From Lepus europaeus (lineage: Eukaryota; Chordata; Mammalia; Lagomorpha; Leporidae): a stretch of 64,000 nucleotides of DNA. The DNA lies in the NCBI RefSeq assembly GCF_033115175.1, contig NC_084827.1, forward strand, positions 144,639,701 through 144,703,700. Reading direction: 5' to 3'. The notes beneath the pieces are model-generated. The model saw nothing but the letters and a program-made list of their open reading frames with translations, was not told the DNA's origin and did no database searches. A program made the translations under genes and the position numbers. Within the stretch, counting starts at the first letter, position 1, and every line of letters begins with the position of its first letter. Positions 10,241 through 19,900 of this stretch are shown here, piece by piece.

Positions 10241-11961
10241 GGAGCAGGCATCGTAGCACAGCAACCCAGCATGTTAAGCCACTGCCTGCAATGCACTCAT
10301 CCTGTGTGGGCACTGGTTCCAGTCCAGGCTGCTCCACTTCCCATCCAGTTCCTGCTAATGCTCCTGAGAAACCAGCAGGAAGCTTCCTCTGCCTCAGTTT
10401 GCAGATGGTTTGGAGCCTTGAGCTGTGAGTTAGCACCTGGCCTCCTGTCACTCTCCCAGCTGACTGACCCACTCTGCCCTACCATGCAGGTGGACCTCAG
10501 CGAGTGGTCTAGGCCCTTGGGTCTGCAGGAAGTGGAGGAGTGACCACAGCACCCAGGGCAGGTCACCTGCAGCGGCCTGGTGGTGGATGAGCTGGGCCAA
10601 GTGTTGACGTCCACCCAGGTTAAGAATTGGCCCACCAGCATTGCATGGGATGGTCTTGATCCAGATAAACTACACCTTGGTCCTAACAGCCCCCGATGCT
10701 CTCAGCAGGAAGGACCCCAAATACAGGGAGTGGCACTGCTTTCTGGTGGTCAACACAAAGGTGGTACCTCAGCAGCGACACAGTCCTGTCTGATTACCTG
10801 GGCTCTGGGCTTCCCAAGGGCACAGGCCTCCATCACTACGTCTGGCTTGTTTATGAGCAGGACAGCCCACTGTAGTGAGATGAGCCCATTCTCAGTAACC
10901 AGTCTGGAGACCACCAGGGCAAATTCAAGGTGGCAACCTTCGGGCAAAAAGTACCAGCTGGGGATGTCAGTGGCTGGCTCGAGTGGGATGACTCTGTGCC
11001 CAAGCTGTATGAGCAGCTGTCTGGGAAGCAAGGCGAAGCTCAGAGTCATGCATGGTCCCCAGCCTGGTGCTGGCCTCTCGCGGTCTGTAATGTATGTAGA
11101 TTCTCCTCTTCCCCACCCCCGTGCACCTGAGCAGGCAGCTAGTGGTGTCAGGTGACTTCCTGCTGCCTGTTCTTCATGACTCTGGATCAGTCACATGTCC
11201 CACTTTATGTTTTGGTTAAGTTTGAACTGAAATGGAGTCACCAAATAGATAATAGGAAGTTAGCAACCCAGAATTTAAAACAGAAAAAAAAGTGCAAGGA
11301 AAATGATCAAGCCTACAGGAGTAGAGCAAAGTGTCAAAGCACTAGAGAAAAATGTCTCTGCTTCTGCCTTTTGTGACCCTGAGTCCCGAATTGTGTCCAC
11401 CTGCACCTCCTGAGACAGCCAGAGCTTGAGTCTCGGGCGAGCCCCAGCAGGGGACGTCTCAGATGGCCTCACAGGTGTCAGTGCCCACTCTGGTTCCTCT
11501 ACATTACTGGAAAACAGAGTTGGGAAGGAGGCCTCGCTGTAGTCAGCCATGGCCATCTAGCAGAGCAGCGGTCACAGGTGACAGGGTGTCAGGAATCCTT
11601 AAGTCTGGGCCTGTTCAGTTGCTCACTCTTCACTGCTGTAAGGAAGGCTCGTCTGGAGCTGCTTCACGCAGTATTAATTCTGCTGTTTGCTTATAGTTGA
11701 ATAAAAATAAAAGCATGTGAGCAATCTGAACAACAGCAACAAAGGAGCAGAAGATGGCTCAAGTCCTTGGGCTGCCTGCCACCCCCGTGGGAGACCTCGA
11801 TGAAGCTCCTGGCACCCAGCTTTGGCCTAGCCCAGCCTTAGTTCCACCCCCAGGAGCCATCTGGGGAGTAAACCGGCTGATGAAAGCTCTCTGTCTCTCC
11901 TCCCTGCAACCCCCAACCCCCGGTAACTCTGCATTTCGAATAAACATCACAATTCTTAAAA
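10241..11961 (+). repeat. C-repeat SINE B of the nest, split by the PEBP1 retrocopy
   Basis: The head half 10241-10381 breaks off in GAAACCAGCAGGAAG; the tail half resumes at 11743 with AGCAGAAGATGGCTCAAG and ends AATAAACATCACAATTC. A third AAGATGCCATTT follows at 11962-11973. Confidence 0.87.
10484..11722 (+). pseudogene. PEBP1: Processed pseudogene of PEBP1 (RKIP)
   Basis: Intronless copy starting in an ACCATG context with VDLSEWSRPLGLQEVEE and then an in-frame TGA, with further breaks. Downstream pieces in changing frames match PEBP1: [33 protein letters not shown] and [15 protein letters not shown]. The normal stop after LSGK is altered. The following kilobase resembles the PEBP1 3'UTR and ends at a TTGAATAAAAATAAAA poly(A) signal near 11698. 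The parent encodes a Raf-kinase-inhibitory, phospholipid-binding cytosolic protein; this copy cannot. It interrupts a C-repeat (10241-10381 and 11743-11961), so the whole insertion may span about 10382-11742. Confidence 0.93.
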
Positions 11962-12048
11962 AAGATGCCATTTGGGGTTGGGGGGAAAGATGCCATTGGG
12001 ATGCCAGCTTCCATATAAGAGTGCCTGGTTCAAGTTCTGGTTCCTCTG

Positions 12049-12051
<3 letters not shown>

Positions 12052-12083
<32 letters not shown>

Positions 12084-12399
12084 ACAGGCAGAGTGGAGAG
12101 AGAGACAGAGAGAAAGGTCTTCCTTTTCTGTTGGTTCACCCTCCAATGGCTGCCGTGGCCGGTGCTCTGCGGCTGGCGCACCGCGCTGATCCGAAGGCAG
12201 GAGCCAGGTGCTTCTCCTCGTCCCTTGGGGTGCAGGGCCCAAGCACTTGGCCCATCTTCCTCTGCACTCCTGGGCCACAGCAGAGAGCTGGCCTGGAAGA
12301 GGGGCAACCGGGACAGAATCCTGCACCCCGACCGGGACTAGAACCGGTGTGCCTGCGCTGCAAGGCGGAGGAGTAGCCTATTGAGCCGCGGTGCCGGCC
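12052..12399 (-). repeat. Young-type C-repeat SINE with 9-bp target duplication
   Basis: T-run, GACAGGCAGAGTGGAGAGAG, end GCCGCGGTGCCGGCC. CCTCTGCTT occurs at 12043-12051 and 12400-12408, inside the host C-repeat. Confidence 0.92.
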
Positions 12400-12645
12400 C
12401 CTCTGCTTCTTATGCACCTTCCTGCTAATGTGCACCCTGGGAGACGGCAGGGGAATGGCTCAAGTACTTGGGTCCCTGACATTCAAGTGGAAGACACAGA
12501 TGGAGTTCGGGCTCCAGGTTTCAGCCTGATCCAGCCCTGGTTATCGCAGGTATTTGGGGAGTGAACCCAAATGGAAGATTTCTGCTAGTCTGTCTCTCTC
12601 CTTTTGTCTCTGCCTTTTAAATAAAAATAAAAATTAAAACAAAAT

Positions 12646-13060
12646 AATACATATGCAAAGATAGTGAGAATTATCTTGTGGTATGGATACATTTATTCTG
12701 CTTTAATTTTTAAAGAAAATATCTTGTTAACTTTAATAGTTTTTAGACAAAAACTAGTTGCTACATATCCTCACATCAGATGGAAATAAAATCCCCAATG
12801 TAGCATTATAAAATATTGGTCAGAACTGTCTCTGGGTGGCCTCAAATACTGGCTGTACTTGGGAGGATTGATCTGCAAGTGTGAAGAAAGTGATAGTGAA
12901 ATCAGGAAGTTATTGTGAAAAGTCTCATTTAGTTTGGGGTAAGAAAAGCCTAAATCAGGATGACACCAAAAGTGATACCGGAGTTGAGGAATGTGGCAAG
13001 TACAGAAGATAAGCTTTGTGAGAGCACAGGTCTATGTGTTAGGTATCTCTGCAGTATTCA
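12646..13060. other. Intergenic single-copy sequence
   Basis: AT-rich; nothing recognised. Confidence 0.5.
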
Positions 13061-13064
13061 GTAG

Positions 13065-13592
13065 ATAGGATATAATTATAGGTCTACAAAGAGGGATTTA
13101 TTAGGGTAATTAGCTCATGGGAGTACGGCAGCTGCCAAGTCTCAGACAGACTGTCTGTAGGCTGGAGACCCTGGGATGTCCAGGAGCATGGCTCAGTCCA
13201 AGTCTGAAGGCCTCCGAACTAGGGAAGCCAATGGTCAAACTCTCAGCTCCAGGCTGAAAGCCTGAATGTCAGCAAGGGAGCCACTGACGCAAGTCCTGGG
13301 AGTCCAAAGGTCAGCAAGCGAGGTTCAAGGCACGGGTGGAGCATGTCCCAGCTCTCAGAGCAAGCTATTAATTTGCCTTCCGTATTTGGCCTCTCCTGAT
13401 CCCCAGTCGGTTAGTTGATGGTGCCCACCCCCACCCATGCTGGGGTTCCATCTTCCCAGCTGGCCCACTCAGATGCAATAGGCTAATCTCATTTGGAAAC
13501 ACCCTCACAGACATACCCCAAATAACTTGTTTCTAGATATTCCTTAATCCAGTGAAAGTGATACCATAAAATTAAAAAGGTAACCATCACAA
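13065..13592 (-). repeat. LTR fragment of ERVL type (MLT2-like)
   Basis: Characteristic string of motifs: GGGATTTATTAGGGTAATTAGC, CTGTCTGTAGGCTGGAGACC, AATCTCATTTGGAAACACCC, TCACAGACATACCCC, and a TAACCATCACA end. No coding region. Family and strand call from memory, moderate certainty. Confidence 0.6.
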
Positions 13593-13679
13593 TTTGTTAC
13601 CTTTGTATCTCTACTGGTCTCTAGCTCAAGAAATGTGTGTTGCATGGATACAAAAATAAGATCCTGGTGGAGAGGTGAT

Positions 13680-13885
13680 ACAATCCAGTGGTGGAGCCAG
13701 ACTCCTTGAGTTCCAACTGAACTCTTTGAGCAAGTTACTTGACCTCTGTGCCTCAGTTTCCCCATCTATAAAGCTGGGCTAATAATATTGTCTAGATTAT
13801 AGAGTGTTTTTGAGGATTACATAAGGTTAATATATGACATACTTAGCAAAGTGTCTAACATATTTACTGCATAAAAATAACTATC
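13680..13885 (+). repeat. MIR SINE
   Basis: CAAGTTACTTGACCTCTGTG and CTCAGTTTCCCCATCTATAA, the MIR core and tail region. Confidence 0.8.
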
Positions 13886-14929
13886 ATTTTTGTTAGTGCA
13901 GCATGGTAACTTTAACAGAACTTAAGAGGTGAAATGGTTTTGGAGGAAGAGTAATCTGTAGCACTGAAGGTTGTACATTTGCCAGCCCAAGGGAGATGCC
14001 AGTGTCCAGATCGTGGGGACTGGGGATTTGGGGGAAAGGACTGGGTTAGAGACCTCGAGCTCTGACTCCTGCTACTTCCCCTGACCCCCACAGCTCCACA
14101 GGTCCTCCAACGGAGCAGGCACTCCCCAGCCCCAAGACCTTCCAACTCTGTTCCCTCCACTTGGAGGGGCACAGAAGCTGGACTCAGCAAATATTTGTTT
14201 AACGATTCAGTAGATGGGTTTGGAACTCTTTTAAATGGAGTGAATGTTAAGTCCCCGAGAACCTACAAGGCTTCCCTCCACCGAGGAAAGCGAATAAAAG
14301 GTGAGAGTATAGAGCAGTCATCAGACCAGCAAGGCCTTTTCAGAGCAGCCGGGAGAGTTGGACCAAACTTCGAAGTATCTGGGAAGCACTCTAAAAGCCC
14401 TGAAGGGGTACGGAAAGTAAGGACTGAAAAGAATCGCTGGGTCTGTTAATTATTTCAGGTGGAGGGACAGAGGTCAGATGCTTAAGGAAAAGAAGTTGAT
14501 TCGCGTCGACTATTTCACCCACATGTTTGATAAGAGAAGCAGCGTTCTGGGAAGGTGATTTTAGGGATTAAGCCTTGTTTTTGAGTTTCGTTGGAAGGTG
14601 AGTGAGCTAGCAGATGGAGAGAGGCAAACAACTAAGGCACAACGAAGAAGAGCAAGAGGCCGGCTCCTGGAGACGCTGAATGTCTCTGTACTGAGTTTTG
14701 TAACGTCTCCAGGAACCGTGCCATATGATTGTCCCCTAGCTGTTTGTGGACAGCACTCCCAGGTGAGAGCTTTTCAAGCTAGACCAGCAGCGTGCACACC
14801 AGCATGGCAGAGATCTCAGCAGAAAGGCATTTTCGCGGCTCCCACACCAGACCTGCAGAAATCTGCAACTCTGCAGGTGGAGCCCAGCAAGCCGCTTCGA
14901 CAGACACCCTCCAGGGGATTCTGACGCTC
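13886..14929. other. BZW1 upstream flank
   Basis: Mostly single-copy sequence grading into the CpG island. No exon can be supported. Confidence 0.5.
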
Positions 14930-15559
14930 TCCAGGTCCCCACGGCCACCTCACTGGGGAGACAACGACAAACAGGGCTGCGGCGTGGCAGCCGCCGAGTT
15001 TCCCTCCGAACCTACAGCCCGCGCCCTCCCCACTCCAAAGCGGGGCAGCGCACGACCCCACCCAGCCAGCCACCGCAGAGCCCCGTCGCCCTCGCTGGAC
15101 ACTCAGCCCGAGCCACTTCCGCCAACCCCGGCCGGCCGGGCTGGAAGCGAGGTGTGGCTTCCAGCGGCCGAGCCGAGCCACTGGGCCCGCCCGCCCCCGG
15201 CTCGGCCCACGCAGGGTCCCAGCGCCCCCCGGGCCCCTGAGCACCGACTTCCGGCGGAGGGGCCTGGGGCGGCTGGGCTGGGCCGCGGGGAGGACGCGTC
15301 CAAGTTCGAGACCCGTGGGGGCGGCCTCCCTTTTCCACCGGCTCCGTGGACTGAGGGGCCGCGTGAGGCGGCGGCAGAGGAAACACAGGCTGGTGTGGGA
15401 CAGCTGCCCACGCTCCCTGAAACCCCGCGAGGGAATAAAGCAGCCTGGGAACCCGTCTTCCATCCCACTGCCTCCTCTCCCACCCCGAGCTCCTGGGAAT
15501 GGGAAGGGCGGAGGTGGCGGGCCGATCAGGGAGGGGCGCGAGGTGGTGCAAGGGGCAGA

Positions 15560-15704
15560 AATCTCGCGATAGCAGAGCGCCGGGCGGGGGCGGCGCCTCG
15601 TCCCTCCTCCTCCTCCTCGCGTTAGTTCCGGTCACAGAGGAGACACCGCCGCAGTTGCCGCCACATCGGGGATTTCTGGCTCTTTTCTCTTCGCCTTAAA
15701 TTCG
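15560..15704 (+). other. BZW1: BZW1 noncoding exon 1 (5'UTR)
   Basis: Exon 1 ends at 15704 with a consensus donor (TTCG then GTGAGG). It lies in the CpG island just after a TCTCGCGA motif and contains no ATG, so it carries no upstream ORF. The 5' end is inferred, not seen: transcription start is placed near the CGCG motif and a CTCC-rich initiator-like run. Confidence 0.7.
15562..15569 (+). promoter_or_regulatory. BZW1: TCTCGCGA promoter element
   Basis: Matches the TCTCGCGAGA-type motif of TATA-less housekeeping promoters (8 of 10 bases), sitting 135 bases before the exon 1 donor. Confidence 0.5.
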
Positions 15705-16015
15705 GTGAGGCACGGCGCGCCGTTCGTGCCGGCCCGTCGTCGCCGGGCAGGGGGCGAAGGAGGCGGCAGGCCCGGCGCGGCTTGTCCTGGAGGGGCCCGA
15801 GCCGGGGTCGCCGCAGGAGGCCGGGCGGGATCCGGGGCCTGGATTCGAGGGCTGGGAGAGCCACCTGAGCAGGGGAGGCCGAGAGGCGGCGGCGCCGGGT
15901 CGGGGAGGGGAGCTGGGTGCGCGGCGCGGCGGCGCGGGCGAAGGCAGTGGCCGAGGCGGGCCGTCCGGGCCCGGCCCGGCCTGGGTAACAAAGCGGCCGC
16001 GGCCTCTGTTGGGTG

Positions 16016-16197
16016 ATGTACGCGTGGGGGGTTCCGGCGGGCGGGGCGGAGGAGCCGCCACCACCGCTGCGGCCGCCTCCTCCGCCGCTGCTGTCGCTGG
16101 AGGGCGGGCGGATGTACGGGGCGGCGGGGGCCCCGGCGCGGAGCGCCTCGGCGCCTGTGGTCCGCTCCTTGCGGCGGCCGCCACCACAGGCGACGGG
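16016..16197 (+). CDS. BZW1: Candidate alternative first coding exon of BZW1 (N-terminal extension)
   Basis: An open frame starts at ATG 16016 (MYAWGVPAGG), with a second in-frame ATG at 16112 (MYGAAGAPARS). It reaches a donor-like GTCAGT at 16198. If spliced to the exon 2 acceptor at 16878, the split codon is GGG and the reading continues V-S-F into the normal Met1 with no stop. From 16112 this adds 32 residues (451 aa in total); from 16016 it adds 64. A 451-aa human isoform is recalled but not checked. The extension is Pro/Ala/Gly-rich and could also be a chance open frame in a CpG island. Confidence 0.45.
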
Positions 16198-16877
16198 GTC
16201 AGTGGAGATGGGCCCGGGGGAGGGGACCCACGGCGCCCGCTGTGGCCGAGCGAGAGGGTCCTGAACGAGGGGCGGGTTGTCGTTCGCTCGGGCAGGAGGC
16301 GCGGGGAGGGTGTGGGTTGCGAGACACGTGCGCGGCCGGGGAGGAGGCTTGGGCTGTAGGGCCTGGGGCAGAGGAAGCCGGAGCTGCCCACTTGAGTTCT
16401 GCAGGCCCGAGTGGTGCCAGGGGCGCTGCAGTCGCAGGCACCGACTGTGGGGTAGGATACTGCTGCTGGGAACCAGGCCTCCCAAGAGAAAAGACTCCGC
16501 ATCGGACGGCTACCTCCTGGCCAGGGCGGTGTGCAGTGCGTAGAAGTAGTGGAAGATATAGGCAGATGGAGAGAGGAACGTGGAGGAGCTGAAACAGTCA
16601 GTTGTGTGTTTATGATGGGTGCGTGTCACTACTCTGGCACCATAAGGTCATCTAAGGTTGTAGTTCACAGCGCTTATTTAAAAGGCTTCCCGTAACCAGG
16701 TAGCAGATTTTTGAGGATACATTTAATTCAAGCGAAGGTCATTCTCTGCTTGGAGTAGCTGTACTGGCAAGCTGGAGGTGTGGTGTTCAGTTTGTGTGTG
16801 AGCGGACTGAGGTTTGATACTTTGTAAATGGATGTTACGGCATTGATACTTTTAAGGTCATGTTTCTCTCTCTCTAG

Positions 16878-16951
16878 GGTGTCTTTTATGAATAATCAAA
16901 AGCAGCAAAAGCCAACGCTATCAGGCCAGCGTTTTAAAACCAGGAAAAGAG
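16878..16951 (+). CDS. BZW1: BZW1 exon 2, first coding exon (codons 1-21 plus 1 nt)
   Basis: The acceptor TCTCTAG ends at 16877; ATG is at 16888. The exon ends at 16951 in AAAAGAG and is followed by GCAAGT, a GC donor. The split codon G+AT gives Asp22 with the next exon. The ten bases before the ATG are pyrimidine-rich, leaving T at -3 and A at +4, a poor initiation context. Confidence 0.95.
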
Positions 16952-19900
16952 GCAAGTATTTAAGTTTATCTTAAAGGTTTGTTTATTTGAAAGGTAGAGG
17001 AGGGACAGTGAGAGAGAGCTAGATCCTTCCATCCTCTGGTTCACTACCCAGATGGTGGTAACAGCTCGGTCTGGGCCAGGCCAAGCCAAATGCAGGACCC
17101 AGGAACTCAGTCCTGATCTCCCAAGAGGGTGGCAGGGGCACAGTGTGCCTGGGCCATCCTCCACGGCCTGAGCGGAGGCATTAGCAGGAAGCTGGATCAG
17201 AAACCAAGCAGCTGCTAGGGGATGCTTGGTGCCCCGGGCGGCAGCCTACCCTGCTGTGCCGCCACTGGCCCCAGATATTTACACTTTAATGTCTGTCTTC
17301 AGACCTCCAGAGTATCTCTTCTGTCTTTCTTTAAAATTCCAAAGACAGAGACAGAGATCAACCAACTTCCTGTTTGCTGGTTCACTCCCCAAATGCCCAC
17401 AACATCCCCAGGACCTGGTAATTCAGTCCAGGTCTCCCATGTAAGTGACAGGGACTCAGCCATGTTAGCCTCACCTGCTTCTTCCTCGGGCATACATTAA
17501 TAGGAAGCTGGAACCAGAAGAACCCGACGTACGGAAGGTCGGTATTCCAAGCAGTGTCTTCCCTGCCGGACTGAACCCTCACCCCATATTTTGTGTTCCT
17601 GTGACAGGCAGTTGGCATAGCACTACAATCGCAAGAGAAATACCAGGAAGGAACTTCAATTTCTAATTAATTGCCATTTCAGATACACTCATAATGTTCA
17701 TATTTGTACTGTTTTCCCAAGCATCAAGTGTTTATATCAGTGTATCTTTAAGCAGGTTAGTGAATGTCCTTTTTTAGTATGAAGATAAAATACATTTTAA
17801 AAAACATCTATGTTTTCACTAGCTTGAGCAAAATAGTTAATTTAAAAAAGGAGAGCTCCTCACATGGTCACTAATACCACAAAGTTTGTGAAGATTTGTG
17901 GCACATAAATCGGGCTTTATCCATGGAAAGTAGTTATGGAACACGTGTGACACTGCGTCTTTGAAATTAAATTAAATATTTGTCAGATTTATAAGGAAAA
18001 GTATTAGAATTCTATTTTAACTACTTTCTGTGTTAGTGGATGTGTAAGTTAATATTGAATTCTGTTGGACGGCATTCTGATGAGACAAAGCCAAATGATA
18101 TGTGGTCTCAGAAATATTTTGTATTGACCATAGTATTTTTCCAAAACAAGTTATTGTTTGTAAGCACATAACCTTACTTTGCAGGAATTTTTGAGGAAAT
18201 AGAGAACTAGGTCAGCTACTGATTATAAATCTGAGTGGCAGGTGCTTTGACATACATATTATGGAGTCTGCCCTTTGTCTGGGTGGTGAAGAGACCAAGG
18301 TCTGATTCGGTTTTAGTCTTTGCAGATTCATTTAGATTTAACCAGTAAGTTTTCTGAAGGAACAGGAGTAGTAAACTAGAGCAGTTTGGCAGCAGTGGGA
18401 CAAAGTCTGGATCCTCTGAGTTTGTGGATCACTGGTATCACCCGTGGATAAATAGTAGCAACAGATAACACTGTTGCTATTGTTACCCCAGGGAGAGATG
18501 TGACTTCCCTGGTTTCTGATTAAGATCCAGACCTGGCCTCCTGGCTGCGGTGAATAACCATCCCTGTTTTCCTAAGACTGAGGGTGTTTCTCAGACACAC
18601 AACCTTCAGTGCTAAAGTCAGGAAACTGGTGGCCAGAGAGGGTTAGTTATCCTAGTGCTGTGTGAAAATTAAGGTGTCATCTCACCTAGGTGAGGAAGCT
18701 ATTCAGTGAAGGCTAAGTATGTGCCCAAAACAGTGTTCTGAGTACTTTCTATTCTCTCTATATTTTGACATTCACAGTGACTTTCTGATAGAAGATACTG
18801 TTCTCACCCACGTTTCACAGTAGGGGAATTCAGGCAAGGAGAATGAGGCTAGTTGATCAAATTCAGACTGTTAAGTGGTCATAAGGATTTCTGCTGTGAG
18901 AGCTGCAACACAGTACCGTTTTTTAATTACCTAATTTCTGTGACTCAGTTTCCTTTCCCAATAATGGGAATAAAGAGTAACAAGGCTGTTGGTAGGATTA
19001 AAGCAAAACCCCAGCACAGTTTATTTCCTGTATTGAGTGCTCAGTAAATGTACTTTCCCAGTACCAGCTGAGTGGTTAAGTGAAAAAAAATAAAATAAAA
19101 AATTATATATATATATATTAACGGGTATTTTAAAGAAAAGAACCAGGAACTCCAGTGTTTGGGCAAAATTTCAGAGGAATAAAATTTACTTTAAGGTTTA
19201 AAAGGATGGTTGGAAATTTGAAAAGGCCAACAAGCCATAAGAGGGGACATTCCAGGTAGAAACTGCCTTGACACAGAGGACCATGAAACACTAGTAGCTC
19301 ACTTGTGAGATTTGTTTGCAAAAGTCATAGAGAAGCCACATGATTCTTGTGACTGGGACATCCTGCCTCGCACTTGTGGAGGAGGTGTGTTCGTTCTTGT
19401 CTCTCTCCGAGGGTTTGCTTGTTGCAGGTCTTGTGTTTGCCTTTTTTATAACTATCAAATTACATGCGATTGTGATCAATGTGGCTAACTTACTCTGTAG
19501 TTACAACTTCATTAGGTGATCTCATGGCATTTTGATAAGCCTTTTAAAACTAATAAATGGTTTGGCTTCCCCTCCCCCTAGATGAAAAAGAGAGGTTTGA
19601 CCCTACTCAATTTCAAGACTGTATTATTCAAGGCTTAACTGAAACTGGTACTGATTTGGAAGCAGTAGCGAAATTTCTTGATGCCTCTGGAGCAAAACTT
19701 GATTACCGCCGATATGCAGAAACACTCTTCGACATTCTGGTGGCCGGTGGAATGCTGGGTAAGTGTCTGTTTTGTGGGTTTAATAATTTAGGGAAGTGTA
19801 ATGTATGGAGATTATGGTAATAATTTTGGTAAATTATCATTATGGTAAATATAATTTGGTAAAATATGGTAAATTTTGGTAAACCTCCCAAAATGGGATG

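Larger units (their letters stand above)
9822..12645 (+). repeat. Old C-repeat acting as host of a nested insertion cluster
   Basis: The head is at 9822-9860, middle about 11974-12051, and end 12400-12645. Gaps are filled by SINE A, SINE B (itself split by the PEBP1 retrocopy) and a minus-strand SINE. Once the inserts are removed, the host pieces join in C-repeat order. Confidence 0.8.
14930..16480. promoter_or_regulatory. BZW1: CpG island and promoter of BZW1
   Basis: Strongly GC-rich sequence dense in CpG covers the upstream flank, exon 1 and the first part of intron 1, as for a constitutively expressed gene. A TCTCGCGA element at 15562-15569, a known core motif of CpG-island promoters, lies next to the presumed start site. 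No TATA box is seen. Long open frames on both strands here result from few AT-rich stops, not from coding. Confidence 0.85.

Noticed and set aside
13065-13592. Endogenous retrovirus with coding potential near the LTR-like segments (also 3734 and 50560)
   Set aside because: Only eroded solo-LTR-like sequence is present; no gag, pol or env similarity is visible on either side.
14792-15625. 277-codon open frame upstream of BZW1
   Set aside because: GC-rich promoter flank, overlapped by equally long frames on the other strand; no homology recognised.
15622-16485. Long minus-strand open frame (287 codons) antisense to BZW1 exon 1
   Set aside because: It lies in a CpG island where stops are rare, is low-complexity Pro/Arg/Ala, and has no domain or splice support.
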